Source: Pseudoalteromonas luteoviolacea S2607 (GTDB taxonomy: Bacteria > Pseudomonadota > Gammaproteobacteria > Enterobacterales > Alteromonadaceae). From it: a stretch of 64,000 nt of DNA. The position numbers were made by a program, and so were the translations under genes. Where the stretch lies: NCBI RefSeq assembly GCF_001625575.1, contig NZ_AUXV01000011.1, positions 62,001 through 126,000 on the forward strand. Direction: 5' to 3'. Shown one piece after another: positions 18,301-25,755 of this stretch. Every line of letters starts with the position of its first letter. The stretch's first letter is position 1. The notes beneath the pieces were generated by a model that searched no databases, had not been told where the DNA came from, and worked only from the letters and a program-made list of their open reading frames with translations.

Positions 18301-18474
18301 GTGCTTAACCGACAAATCGCAGAAGGGCAATTAAATTGTACTCGAAACTCCTTGCTTAGCTCATTACTGCACATGCATAACAACCGTATGTTCAAAGCCT
18401 ATGGCCGTGAACAAGAACTGGTTATTCATGATTTACTGCGTCGTAAGTATTTTTCTGCAGATAAAAAAGCGTAA
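15328..18474 (+). CDS. Full-length class I lanthipeptide dehydratase (LanB)
   Basis: A 1048-residue LanB, which activates Ser/Thr with glutamyl-tRNA and then eliminates glutamate to give dehydroamino acids. The glutamylation domain starts early (FFVIRTPRLALEQL, then CSRPTPFGLFSG at about 89-100, a LanB hallmark). Further conserved parts are GRPGNVIARPHLRDYEI and LSAHNYSARSLSAYKFLC. The C-terminal elimination (SpaB_C / thiopeptide-type) domain starts near 766, with WLSLKIYSG, WFFIRYGDPDWHIRLRFHG and YEREVERYGGPESM. Both halves are in one chain, as in NisB, not split. AAGGAG lies upstream. No precursor gene adjoins it; the candidate substrates lie across glmU. Confidence 0.94.
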   Translation: MSTKQLKNDNFFVIRTPRLALEQLSAFGEEGADTNLLLSAWLATPGVEEAIYLASPSLLERIELWRTKPDSKQGKKVAHALIKYMVRMCSRPTPFGLFSGIHKGIVAANTALTPADHRNDSRKTRLDMFYLSALKEHFIKHASRSDNLTYKPNSSHYFVAQQCRYIETYLSDDTMQYRLSAVESDEYFRFALALAKPGISFNELVSRFAGHYPEADQEEVESYIQDLIDEGVLLADIPLPLTGDSPDHALLKSISEIKEFDAADKLATALSQIDKLDEASSGEISPYKQLLSHLESLPVKAEENKLFQSDIYRAFEQCSLSEMEIKRVQKQLELIAGLTVTEPARGLSQFISQFNSRFEGQFVPLDVILDDESGIGISTETGYEAPLVAGLNLARGGSNKATVPEVSMIENLVERALSLPENRDKDCVVLKSKELKSKVNNQEAVQNFPFSFGTMLSLFEDDKGHPVYKFNGCYGPSSANLLGRFCHLDSALKEDVIEHLKQEQAHSENVVFAEVVHMPEGRPGNVIARPHLRDYEIVFMADSSLDEDYQIPLSDLHVWVEGQKVKLWSKRLDKQVIPRLSSAHNYSARSLSAYKFLCMLQSQEGRPPHFRMPSSTERAAFVPRVMLDNLILSEKVWRIERTELEAISKKGQFNREKLDALIAKYALDAQVSFAISDNVLQLDLRNPDMFAILLAETKGHTNVELKEVLSNSYRSRVVDNLGMHYSNEVIVPFINEHAKTHTHFSDDPHANITAAPIKRRFSAGSEWLSLKIYSGNSLVEQLLTEELLPLIEQNSELYDKWFFIRYGDPDWHIRLRFHGDPSLLCGQLLPRLNALLDPKIESGELHKVELMTYEREVERYGGPESMSLVESLFMHDSRLIAQTCGLIDAFGEHVRWRVALACTHRLLNLFEYSDDARLKLVSHLRDAFGREFNETSALRKQLGNRYREYQTQMDDDFIKLVPEQAQQCDEVQSAILAILEQWQASVAPVIEVLNRQIAEGQLNCTRNSLLSSLLHMHNNRMFKAYGREQELVIHDLLRRKYFSADKKA

Positions 18475-18490
18475 GCCTTAATAAATAATG

Positions 18491-18516
18491 AAAAGCGCAT
18501 TTAAGGCGCTTTTTTT
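18491..18516 (+). terminator. Rho-independent terminator after lanB
   Basis: Stem AAAAGCGC/GCGCTTTT with a 7-base loop and a run of T, 17 bases after the lanB stop. Confidence 0.9.
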
Positions 18517-18587
18517 ATGCCTAATACGAGCTAAAGCTACGCGCTATGGCTATATATAGAGATAACTTTACATAATAAGGTAATGAG

Positions 18588-19106
18588 ATGAGACGTTTAA
18601 TTGGCATGTTTGGCGGTATATTGTTGTGTGTGCAAAGTGCGTGGGCGGCGAACATTGCAGATGAACTCAAGGTGTTTGAACCGTACTTAGGAACATGGCA
18701 AGCCAGCTTTTCAATGGCGAGTGGGCAACCTGCGGTTACAGATGTAAGTCAGTGGGAGCGAGCACTCAATGGCACTGCCATTCGAACATTGCACTCGATT
18801 AATGACGGTGCCTATGGTGGTGAGTCTTTGCTGTTTTGGGATAAAGCAAAGCAGAGTATTGTCTTCTATTATTTTACCACTGCGGGCTTTTACACTTCGG
18901 GCAGAATCGAGGTCGTCAGTGAGCATGAGTTTGTCGCTTATGAGTCCGTTGAAGGGAATCAAGATGGTATTACTGAAGTGAAGTCGACAAGTCGTTTCAA
19001 ACATGGCGCATTCACCGTTTCGACGCAATACCTAAAAAATGGCAAGTGGACTAACCCTGAGCAAAGAACTTATCGTCCGAGCAACAAACAAGTTAAGTTT
19101 AAGTGA
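18588..19106 (+). CDS. Small secreted protein of unknown function (DUF1579-like fold)
   Basis: A 172-residue protein with a signal peptide (MRRLIGMFGGILLCVQSAWA, cleavage after Ala-20 or so). The mature part begins with a segment of the type seen in lipocalin-like/DUF1579 proteins: FEPYLGTWQASFSM, WERALNGTAIRTLHSIN, YGGESLLFWDKAKQSIVFYYF and TAGFYTSGRIE. The relation to DUF1579 is by pattern only. The function is unknown; the periplasm is the likely site. A weak AAGG site precedes the ATG. The stop overlaps the start of thpR, so the two are probably cotranscribed. Confidence 0.7.
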   Translation: MRRLIGMFGGILLCVQSAWAANIADELKVFEPYLGTWQASFSMASGQPAVTDVSQWERALNGTAIRTLHSINDGAYGGESLLFWDKAKQSIVFYYFTTAGFYTSGRIEVVSEHEFVAYESVEGNQDGITEVKSTSRFKHGAFTVSTQYLKNGKWTNPEQRTYRPSNKQVKFK

Positions 19107-19627
19107 TGTCAACGCGAAGGTTATTTTTTGGGATCGGTTTGGATAGTCCAGCAACGGATGTAATTCAGCGATGGCTAGACGATTCAGTGGCGTATCGTAA
19201 AGCGCCGACTTTGTCGCGAAATTGGCACGTCACACTAGCCTTTTTAGCACAAGTGGACACACCCACAACCGACGCATTGATTGATTTTGCAAGCCAGATT
19301 GACAGTGCGCCCTTTGAACTTCATTTTGCACAATCAGGCTACTGGTCACACAATGGTATTTTTTATTTATCCCCATCACCTTGCGAAGCTTTGAAAAGCT
19401 TGGCTGCGCCACTACGAGATATTTCAGAACAATGGCAACTGTATACCAACCCGTATGCGTATTCACCACATATTACGTTGTTTCGTAATCATAAACCGAT
19501 ACCTCAAGTGCGAGCATCTATAGAGCCCTTTACGCTGACAGTGTCAAACTTTCACTTGTATCATTCGCATACGTTACAAGATGGTTTGCACTATACGCCA
19601 ATAGCCTCATTTGGTCTCAGCGCTTAA
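19106..19627 (+). CDS. thpR: RNA 2',3'-cyclic phosphodiesterase (2H phosphoesterase)
   Basis: About 173 residues, LigT/ThpR family, which hydrolyses 2',3'-cyclic phosphate ends of RNA. Both catalytic HxT motifs are present: NWHVTLAFLA near residue 40 and SPHITLFRN near 125. The first residues RLFFGIGLD match the family start. The start is ATG at 19106, overlapping the TGA of the upstream gene; GTG at 19103 is an alternative. The last 11 bases overlap the end of the convergent lysozyme gene. Confidence 0.9.
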   Translation: MSTRRLFFGIGLDSPATDVIQRWLDDSVAYRKAPTLSRNWHVTLAFLAQVDTPTTDALIDFASQIDSAPFELHFAQSGYWSHNGIFYLSPSPCEALKSLAAPLRDISEQWQLYTNPYAYSPHITLFRNHKPIPQVRASIEPFTLTVSNFHLYHSHTLQDGLHYTPIASFGLSA

Positions 19628-20267
19628 TACGTTGGCTGAGTTGGGTTAGTAAAAAATGCGCGAGTCGGCGTATGATGCTCACAGAGCCACTTTGACGAAA
19701 TAACTTGGCAGTTGCTTTGTTTCGCGCAGCACTGACATGCTTACGGTGGCATTCATCTGCGGCGGCTGACCAATTCTCAGCTCGTATGGCGTTGAGTAAT
19801 TTTGGCCACGCTCGACTCAGGTTTGGGGTACCAAGGTTATAGGCCATATCAAGGAGTGCCAACTGAACATGACTGGGCATTTTTTTGAAAGGAATGTAAC
19901 CGTTTTCAGAACAAAATAAAGTGTCTAGCTCACACTCGAAAGCGCTCAACTTTTTATCCAGCAGCTTTAAGCATTCTTCGTGTGGCAAATATAGCTGGCA
20001 GTGTTGCTCATACCAACTAGCGCGCCGCCCTTCTGGGAGTTTTGAAATCGTGGCAAACTCTTGCGCTTTAAGGTCTCTGCTCGCCGCTTTCTTTGTCGAC
20101 TTTTCTCTTAAAGTGATTTTCGCCAGCATTTTTGCATCGTCAATGAGAAAGCCAGCACCTAGGGTTACATTACCACGTGTATCAAGGTATAGGTGGGCAA
20201 TAACGCCTTCATATAAACAGATATGTTTAGCGGCTAAGTGGCGGTCTAATGTTTTTAGCTGGAACAC
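19617..20267 (-). CDS. GH24 (T4-type) lysozyme-like muramidase without signal peptide
   Basis: A 216-residue protein with GTG start (AAGG 7 bases upstream). Residues 20-40, YEGVIAHLYLDTRGNVTLGA, align exactly with the T4 lysozyme catalytic segment: Glu20, Asp29 and Thr35 keep the spacing of T4 Glu11, Asp20 and Thr26. A later segment, VQLALLDMAYNLGTPNLSRAWPKLLNAI, matches the GH24 C-terminal helices. No signal peptide is visible, so it is cytoplasmic or needs a special route out. The start overlaps by 13 bases the end of the membrane protein gene upstream, which itself follows mltD. It could be a domesticated phage endolysin, a secreted effector or a cell-wall remodelling enzyme. Confidence 0.82.
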   Translation of the reverse strand: MFQLKTLDRHLAAKHICLYEGVIAHLYLDTRGNVTLGAGFLIDDAKMLAKITLREKSTKKAASRDLKAQEFATISKLPEGRRASWYEQHCQLYLPHEECLKLLDKKLSAFECELDTLFCSENGYIPFKKMPSHVQLALLDMAYNLGTPNLSRAWPKLLNAIRAENWSAAADECHRKHVSAARNKATAKLFRQSGSVSIIRRLAHFLLTQLSQRIKR

Positions 20268-20929
20268 TTCGCAACCTTTTTGACTTCTGATGCCTTGTTA
20301 ACTGTGTAGCATTGCTTGAGTAGGGAGCAATAGCAAGTATTTACCTCGATATCAGGTACCATCTCACTGATTTTTTCCCATAGGTTGCTGTTAAAGTTAC
20401 TGCGAGTCATTGCAAACAAAACTAAATCATTGCCGTCTGCCAATAGTGCATTATTGGGGTTACTGGTGACGTACCAGCCAAATTTTTTCATGTAATTAAT
20501 GTTGTTGTTATCGGCTTGTACTTCCGTCAAGGCCGCTTTGTAGGCATCGAGACTACAGCAGTCATTTAATAATGCTCTGAGGTTTTGATATGTTGTGCCT
20601 TGAAACTCAAATTGCATGGATTTTATTAGCGCGGGGCCGGTGCCTGAGTTAGTGACTTTGACCGTCATACGAGCACGATCTGCCTCAAGGTCATAGTCAC
20701 TGTAGCTCACTTGTAACCAAGGCCAAGTTTCTGCGTAAAGCTGTCGCTCTGCTGCTGCGACTTGCTCTTGTGCCGCTTTTGCTTGCATATAAGTGGCATA
20801 AAAAGAAGCCGCGGAGATTAAAATTGCACAGAGCGCCAATATGCTGTTCATCTTCGAACGAGAAAGGCGCCATTTAAACTTCTTCAATTTTACAGCGTTA
20901 TTATGTTCTGCTGGCTGTTCAGTGGACAT
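20255..20929 (-). CDS. Single-pass membrane protein of unknown function
   Basis: A 224-residue protein that I do not recognise. A short cytoplasmic, Lys/Arg-rich N-terminus leads to one membrane helix at about 29-49 (SILALCAILISAASFYATYM) and an Ala/Gln/Glu-rich helix likely to form a coiled coil (MQAKAAQEQVAAAERQL). The outer domain begins TWPWLQVSYSDYDLEADRAR with VTNSGTGPALIKSMQFEF, an immunoglobulin-like beta pattern seen in many membrane proteins of unknown role, and contains several cysteines (CC near 123, CYC and C near the end). It lies between mltD (13-base gap) and the GH24 gene (13-base overlap). It may anchor, activate or restrain the lysozyme. Confidence 0.6.
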   Translation of the reverse strand: MSTEQPAEHNNAVKLKKFKWRLSRSKMNSILALCAILISAASFYATYMQAKAAQEQVAAAERQLYAETWPWLQVSYSDYDLEADRARMTVKVTNSGTGPALIKSMQFEFQGTTYQNLRALLNDCCSLDAYKAALTEVQADNNNINYMKKFGWYVTSNPNNALLADGNDLVLFAMTRSNFNSNLWEKISEMVPDIEVNTCYCSLLKQCYTVNKASEVKKVAKCSS

Positions 20930-20942
20930 CTCTGGCTTCCTA

Positions 20943-22235
20943 TTATGGCGCGGCTAAGAAAATGGTGAGCCGCTTGCCTATTTGCAAGGTGGAGTGAGAT
21001 AGCTGATTCCATTGTTTGAGTTTATTCACTGAGACGTTAAATTGTTTGGCGATACGCCATAGGCTGTCACCCGATTTGACCGTATAGGTGTACTGCTGAT
21101 CTGCGAGGATGGGCAAGATCAACTTGTCGCCAACGCGAATTTTGTCTGAACGTAATTGGTTGAAAGACTTTAGTTGCGATACGTTCAATCCGTAGTTCTG
21201 TGCGATCACACTCAAGCTATCACCGCGACGTATGGTATAGGATTGCCATTGTTCATTGGGCATAGTCGGCAGGTTTTGTGCGTAGAGCTGCCAATCTTCT
21301 ACTTTATTAGCGGGCATAATCAGTCGATTAGGGCCGCCAAGCAGCGCAGGAAAGCGGGCATAACCCGTATTCAGTTCTGCCAGCATTGACCATTCTGGAC
21401 TGTTGTCGAGTATGGTGGCGTTGGGTAGTGAAACCACAGAGATCGCAGGTGCATTCGCAATGGCTGGAAAATTCATCAGCTGCTGCTTAAGTAGCTGGGT
21501 TGCAGCGAGTAACTTAGGTACATAATGGCGAGTTTGTCGCGGTAATTCTAATGCAAAGAAGTCCGTTGATTTTCCTGCTTTACGGTTTTTTTCTATTGCT
21601 CTAAATACGCGGCCTTCTCCGGTATTATATGCCGCAATAGCATGGTACCAGTTGCCGTCAAAGCGACGGTGTAAGTAAGTGAGAAAGTCCAGCGCTGCAT
21701 TGGTTGAGTCTATTAGATCTTGGCGACCATCGTACCAAGGGTTTATTTTAAGACCATAATGTTTTGCAATAAGTGGGGTGAGTTGCCAAAGTCCTGAGGC
21801 GTGTTTATGAGAATAGGCTTGCATATCGAAATCAGTTTCAATGAGCGGCATCAGCGCTAATTCAATGGGTAAACCTCGTTTTTCGATTTCAGTCACGATG
21901 TAGTAAAGCAAGGGCTCTGCGCGTTCGCTGATTGTGTGCATATAGTTTGGGTGCTTTAAATACCACTCTATACGCTTTTTTACTCTGCTGTGCTCTGATG
22001 GCGCGAAGCTAATCTGCTGGCGTATACGCTGCCACACATCTTTTGCATCTTCTGGCGCAGTAGGAGGTGCACTATCAGTATTAATGTCTTGTGGTGCCGT
22101 CGCGCTTTGGTGGCTGCTGGTCTTTTGATATTCCGGTATTTCTGATGGAACATCATGGACTTCCTCTGTTACCTGAGTTGACTGACAAGCTGTGAGCATC
22201 AGTATAGTGGAGATGAGCAATAGACGTTTGAGCAT
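20943..22235 (-). CDS. mltD: Membrane-bound lytic murein transglycosylase D-like lipoprotein
   Basis: A 430-residue lipoprotein (lipobox LMLTAC, Cys17) that cleaves peptidoglycan to anhydromuropeptides. The SLT domain (about 115-250) shows LALMPLIETDFD with the catalytic Glu, SHKHASGLWQLTP, YDGRQDLIDSTNAALDFLTY and the family signature AIAAYNTGEGRV. Two LysM repeats follow: YTIRRGDSLSVIAQNYGL near 337 and YTVKSGDSLWRIAKQFNV near 385. E. coli MltD has the same order. It heads a three-gene minus-strand operon with the membrane protein and the GH24 lysozyme. Confidence 0.92.
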   Translation of the reverse strand: MLKRLLLISTILMLTACQSTQVTEEVHDVPSEIPEYQKTSSHQSATAPQDINTDSAPPTAPEDAKDVWQRIRQQISFAPSEHSRVKKRIEWYLKHPNYMHTISERAEPLLYYIVTEIEKRGLPIELALMPLIETDFDMQAYSHKHASGLWQLTPLIAKHYGLKINPWYDGRQDLIDSTNAALDFLTYLHRRFDGNWYHAIAAYNTGEGRVFRAIEKNRKAGKSTDFFALELPRQTRHYVPKLLAATQLLKQQLMNFPAIANAPAISVVSLPNATILDNSPEWSMLAELNTGYARFPALLGGPNRLIMPANKVEDWQLYAQNLPTMPNEQWQSYTIRRGDSLSVIAQNYGLNVSQLKSFNQLRSDKIRVGDKLILPILADQQYTYTVKSGDSLWRIAKQFNVSVNKLKQWNQLSHSTLQIGKRLTIFLAAP

Positions 22236-22413
22236 GATTCAGTCCCTTTATTGTTGTTTTTGTACTGCTATTTTATAAGCTTATGAAATAAATAGACAAG
22301 TTAAAAAAACTGGTACAAGTTGAAGGTCTTACATAGTGATTGCTGTTTTTTTGAACTAAAATTGGGTTTGTTGCGTTTAAGTAAAGTAGTTCCATTCAGT
22401 AAGGGGTATTTTT

Positions 22414-22710
22414 ATGGACCGCACAGAATTGAAAGAGCAATTTGAGCACAGCTACATGGATCCCGTCATTTTGAGTTACGCAGATTCTAACCATTACCTC
22501 GCTGGTGGGTTAGATGTGCTAGGTAATTATCATCTAATCACCGATAAACAGGGGAAAATCGTCACATATAACTCTCTGCGTGAAGCTGAGGTTGAGCTGG
22601 TTGAGCTTGGAGCCAAAGAAGCCACTTTTGATATGGAAACCGCCTACGACGAAATGGTAGGCAGTGTCAGCGATGGGCACTGTCGATTTAAGTTGCCACT
22701 CGTCCATTAG
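22414..22710 (+). CDS. Conserved small protein of unknown function
   Basis: A 98-residue acidic soluble protein, MDRTELKEQF at the start and VSDGHCRFKLPLVH at the end. The inner pattern SNHYLAGGLDVLGNYHLITD followed by KQGKIVTYNSLREAEVEL suggests a compact alpha/beta domain; I recall similar proteins annotated as DUF6482 but cannot confirm. No signal peptide or membrane segment. AAGGGGTA lies before the ATG. It stands alone and is followed by a bidirectional hairpin. Confidence 0.75.
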   Translation: MDRTELKEQFEHSYMDPVILSYADSNHYLAGGLDVLGNYHLITDKQGKIVTYNSLREAEVELVELGAKEATFDMETAYDEMVGSVSDGHCRFKLPLVH

Positions 22711-22718
22711 ATAGAATT

Positions 22719-22734
22719 GGGGCGTAAACGCCCC
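22719..22734. terminator. GC-rich hairpin between convergent genes
   Basis: A perfect 6-bp stem GGGGCG/CGCCCC with a TAAA loop lies between the small plus-strand gene and the TonB receptor gene on the minus strand. There is no T run on the plus side; it may work as a weak two-way terminator. Confidence 0.55.
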
Positions 22735-22737
22735 GTG

Positions 22738-24759
22738 TTATAGGGTGCCTGTCAAAGACAGTTTGACCACCGGTTGCACCTGTTCATCAAAACGAGTTTC
22801 CCCATCGAATATGTCACCTCGCTTTGCGTCGAAATAGGTTTGCGTATAGGTATATTTTGCCGAATTTAGCGCGTTTATTGTGACTTTGACGCGCAGTGAG
22901 TTGGACAAAGAATATTCACCAAACGCATTTATTTCAGTGTGATCGCGCTCGACAAAGATTTCATCTTGATAAAAATAAGTCGCAGACTCAGGGAGACTAA
23001 TGTCTACGCCCCAGCTGTAATTTGGCATGTCGCGTCTAAATTCTATGCTGGCACTATGTGGTGTTAACCCTGTCGTTGCGCGAGTACCTGTAAGCGGATC
23101 GTGATAACGTGCGGTTGAATATTCGTAGTCAAGCGACAGCTGGCTACCCGATAAAAAGTTATCTGTGTTCAAAGTCGCAGAGAACGTACTCCCTAAAAGC
23201 GTCGCATTGCCTGCATTGCCAAGGCCCGCGCTGCCATTTGTCAGCGTAACTATCTCATGAATATCTTTTTGCCACTGATTGAATACCTTAAGGCTGATAA
23301 AGAGGGAGTCCGTTGGGCGGGTATTTAGCTGCGCAGCCAATTCACTGAATTTACTCGGTTGCAATCGGTGATTGCCAGACTGGCTGCGATCAAACCCTGC
23401 ATCTTGGCTGGTCACAAAGTGCTGAAAGTCGAGTTGATCAACATGGTGCCTAGCTGTGAGTGCAAAGTCCCAATTATGCTTGCTTTCATAACTTAAGCGT
23501 ACCAGCGGCTTTACGAAATTCAGGTCACTACGATGGGTCGATGCCGCCATGCTCTTGAGCTTGGTATGCTCTGTATTGAGCCGGGTATAAAGCTGCCATT
23601 GTTTGTTCATCGTATAAGTGAACGCAACAAATGGTAGGTACCTAATTTCAGACACTCGACTGGCAATTTGGCTACCACTGGCCTGTGTAACGGCATCGAG
23701 TTGATTACGGCTGATTTCAATGCCGATCTCCGGCTTTAAAAGGCTGTGCGGCGCGCCAAAGCGAAACTGCATTACTTGCTCTTTATGTGACTTGTATTGC
23801 TTAAAAATGTCGTTTTGCTCACCTGTTTCTGTGGTGACTGAAAGGTTATTTGTTGTTTTCTTATTCTGTAATGCAACTAGTTGTAATTGCTTGCCCTGCG
23901 CTAATTTTTTCAACCAGTCGGCGCTGAATTCATATTCAACCGTATCAATGGATTCATTGTACTGCCAAGTGTGAGTGAGCGGATGATGCATACGGTCATA
24001 GAGTCTACTAAAGTCTGTTTGCCAATCATCTTGCAGCGTCTTTGCTGAGAGTATTAAGCGGTTTGCAGCTTGCTGTCGGGTGCTATTCAGCGACAGTAAT
24101 CGGCTGTTCAATTTTTCAAAAAAATCTTCAGAGCCCACTTCGGTGATAACTTGCTGCGCAGATTGGGACGCAATAGAGGATACCGATTGATGTCTATCAT
24201 CCTGATAATGAACGTTGATTTGGTGTTGCCATACATCCATGGGAACAGACAACTGCGCTGCCAATTCACTGGGGCGATACGATTGGTAAGCAGAAGTTAG
24301 CTTGCTATGTGCTTGCCAATTGGTTGTGATGCTACTGGTGTGTGTGAGCACATTGATCACTTGATTATATTGGCTGACACTGCCAAAAGGATGCCCAGTA
24401 CTGTAGAAGTGCAAAGCGGTAATGTGCGCGGCAGGTAATTGGCTCAGTATCTGGCTCAATGACTCGCTCTTGGAAGCGGGCATAGCGCCATTGATCAGTA
24501 CATTCCCTCCTGCGGCGGACAAACCCCGGCTGGCGGTATTTTGCACTAATGCAAAGCCTGGGATCTGTTCAATTTTATCAAGTGCATTTTGCCCATATAG
24601 TTGTTCTAGTGCCTGACCATCATAATTGAGTACTGCAAATTGTGGCGGGTCTATCGTGCTTTGGCTATCTGTATATTCAGGCGCCGCCGAAACCGAGGCG
24701 GCCGCAGTATAGAGGAGCACCCCTAACATTGATAAGTGTTTGTTGAGTGACTTTTCCAT
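22738..24759 (-). CDS. TonB-dependent receptor-like outer-membrane protein
   Basis: A 673-residue outer-membrane protein with a signal peptide (VLLYTAAASVSA). A plug-like domain follows: GQNALDKIEQIPGFALVQN, GGNVLINGAMPASKSESLSQ, and a segment ending VINVLTH. The remainder is a beta-barrel rich in alternating aromatic strands. The plug lacks a long TonB box, and the protein is shorter than most siderophore receptors; it resembles small 'TonB-dependent receptor plug' proteins of marine gammaproteobacteria. The substrate is unknown. It follows the LytTR regulator on the same strand after a 159-base gap that holds a set of competing hairpins. Confidence 0.8.
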   Translation of the reverse strand: MEKSLNKHLSMLGVLLYTAAASVSAAPEYTDSQSTIDPPQFAVLNYDGQALEQLYGQNALDKIEQIPGFALVQNTASRGLSAAGGNVLINGAMPASKSESLSQILSQLPAAHITALHFYSTGHPFGSVSQYNQVINVLTHTSSITTNWQAHSKLTSAYQSYRPSELAAQLSVPMDVWQHQINVHYQDDRHQSVSSIASQSAQQVITEVGSEDFFEKLNSRLLSLNSTRQQAANRLILSAKTLQDDWQTDFSRLYDRMHHPLTHTWQYNESIDTVEYEFSADWLKKLAQGKQLQLVALQNKKTTNNLSVTTETGEQNDIFKQYKSHKEQVMQFRFGAPHSLLKPEIGIEISRNQLDAVTQASGSQIASRVSEIRYLPFVAFTYTMNKQWQLYTRLNTEHTKLKSMAASTHRSDLNFVKPLVRLSYESKHNWDFALTARHHVDQLDFQHFVTSQDAGFDRSQSGNHRLQPSKFSELAAQLNTRPTDSLFISLKVFNQWQKDIHEIVTLTNGSAGLGNAGNATLLGSTFSATLNTDNFLSGSQLSLDYEYSTARYHDPLTGTRATTGLTPHSASIEFRRDMPNYSWGVDISLPESATYFYQDEIFVERDHTEINAFGEYSLSNSLRVKVTINALNSAKYTYTQTYFDAKRGDIFDGETRFDEQVQPVVKLSLTGTL

Positions 24760-24853
24760 GGCTTTTTAAGCTTCCAATTACATAAAATCCTGCGCTTATT
24801 GGATAAAAACAAACTACTTAAATCAAAGTATTAGGGGTTATTGGACGCACTTT

Positions 24854-24906
24854 GGGATGAGCGGACCGATGCGGTGCACTCATCCCTATGAATTTAGGGA
24901 TGAGTG
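24854..24906 (-). promoter_or_regulatory. Competing hairpins between LytTR gene and TonB receptor gene
   Basis: A 12-bp perfect inverted repeat (CACTCATCCCTA at 24877-24888, TAGGGATGAGTG at 24895-24906) has a 6-base loop. The middle strand CTCATCCC can instead pair with a third copy GGGATGAG at 24854-24861. The two pairings exclude each other, as in attenuators. No T run follows, so it may be a plain terminator or mRNA-stability element, or a switch before the receptor gene. Confidence 0.5.
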
Positions 24907-24918
24907 GATAGGAAGTGT

Positions 24919-25668
24919 CTAAGCGGCATTGTTTAATCGCGCTTTAACTTTTGGTTTAAACGCTTTACTCAAAGCGACAGATTGCCCGTTTTTTAGCAGC
25001 ACTAGGCCACTGCCAGAAGGTTTAATTTGAATTCGCTCGATAAAGTTTAGATTGACCAAGTGCGAACGATGGGTGCGTATAAATTGCGAGTCTGGTAATT
25101 GTTGCTCGACTTGTTTAAGCGTCGTGCGTTTTAAAAATTGCTGCTCTTGGGTATGAAATTCCACATAGTTGCTGGCTGAGTTTATGTGGGTGATATCATC
25201 ATAATTAAGCTGTGACTTTTTAGCGCCGCGCTCAACCTCGATGCTGCTATCGATACAGTGCTCAGCCCGTAAAAATGTGTGCCAAATATAACTAATGACG
25301 AACAGGACCAATGGGTGTGACGGCGCAAAATACAATAAGGTGTATGCGATGCTGTCATCAAAGACGAATAAATCGAAAATACTTTGGTATGTCATAGAAA
25401 TACACAGCATCAGCGCCAAAATACCAATCAGCTTTTGATGTGTTAATTGTTGTTTGCTGTGATATTGATCTAAGAGACGGAAGATTATGGGTGTGAGCAA
25501 GTACCATATCCCCCATTCTTGCAATGCCCATGCGGGGTGATTGTTAATTTGTTGAGAGGCGGGCATAGCAAAGTCATAGAGTATGTAAGTGCCAGTTAAA
25601 AATAAGATCAGTGCACTCCAGCCTCCTATGGAAATGGCCCATTCCTTTTTTAATTGCTCTGTCATCAT
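24919..25668 (-). CDS. LytTR-family regulator with N-terminal membrane domain
   Basis: A 249-residue protein. Four membrane helices occupy about 11-140 (LILFLTGTYILYDFAM, WGIWYLLTPIIFRLL, LIGILALMLCISMTY, LVLFVISYIWHTFL). The C-terminal LytTR DNA-binding domain (about 150-248) reads YDDITHINSASNYVEFHTQE, FIRTHRSHLVNLNFIERI and GQSVALSKAFKPKVKARL. Such membrane-LytTR proteins act without a separate kinase in many cases. It lies downstream of the kinase/NtrC-type pair (87-base gap) and upstream of the TonB receptor. An ATG at 25665 is an equal alternative start. Confidence 0.87.
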   Translation of the reverse strand: MMTEQLKKEWAISIGGWSALILFLTGTYILYDFAMPASQQINNHPAWALQEWGIWYLLTPIIFRLLDQYHSKQQLTHQKLIGILALMLCISMTYQSIFDLFVFDDSIAYTLLYFAPSHPLVLFVISYIWHTFLRAEHCIDSSIEVERGAKKSQLNYDDITHINSASNYVEFHTQEQQFLKRTTLKQVEQQLPDSQFIRTHRSHLVNLNFIERIQIKPSGSGLVLLKNGQSVALSKAFKPKVKARLNNAA

Positions 25669-25755
25669 ATAACCCTAAATCAGAAACGCAGGGTTAGTTT
25701 ACCTAATTTCAGGCACTTTCCCATACTATTGCGACGATATTATGAACTTATATTG

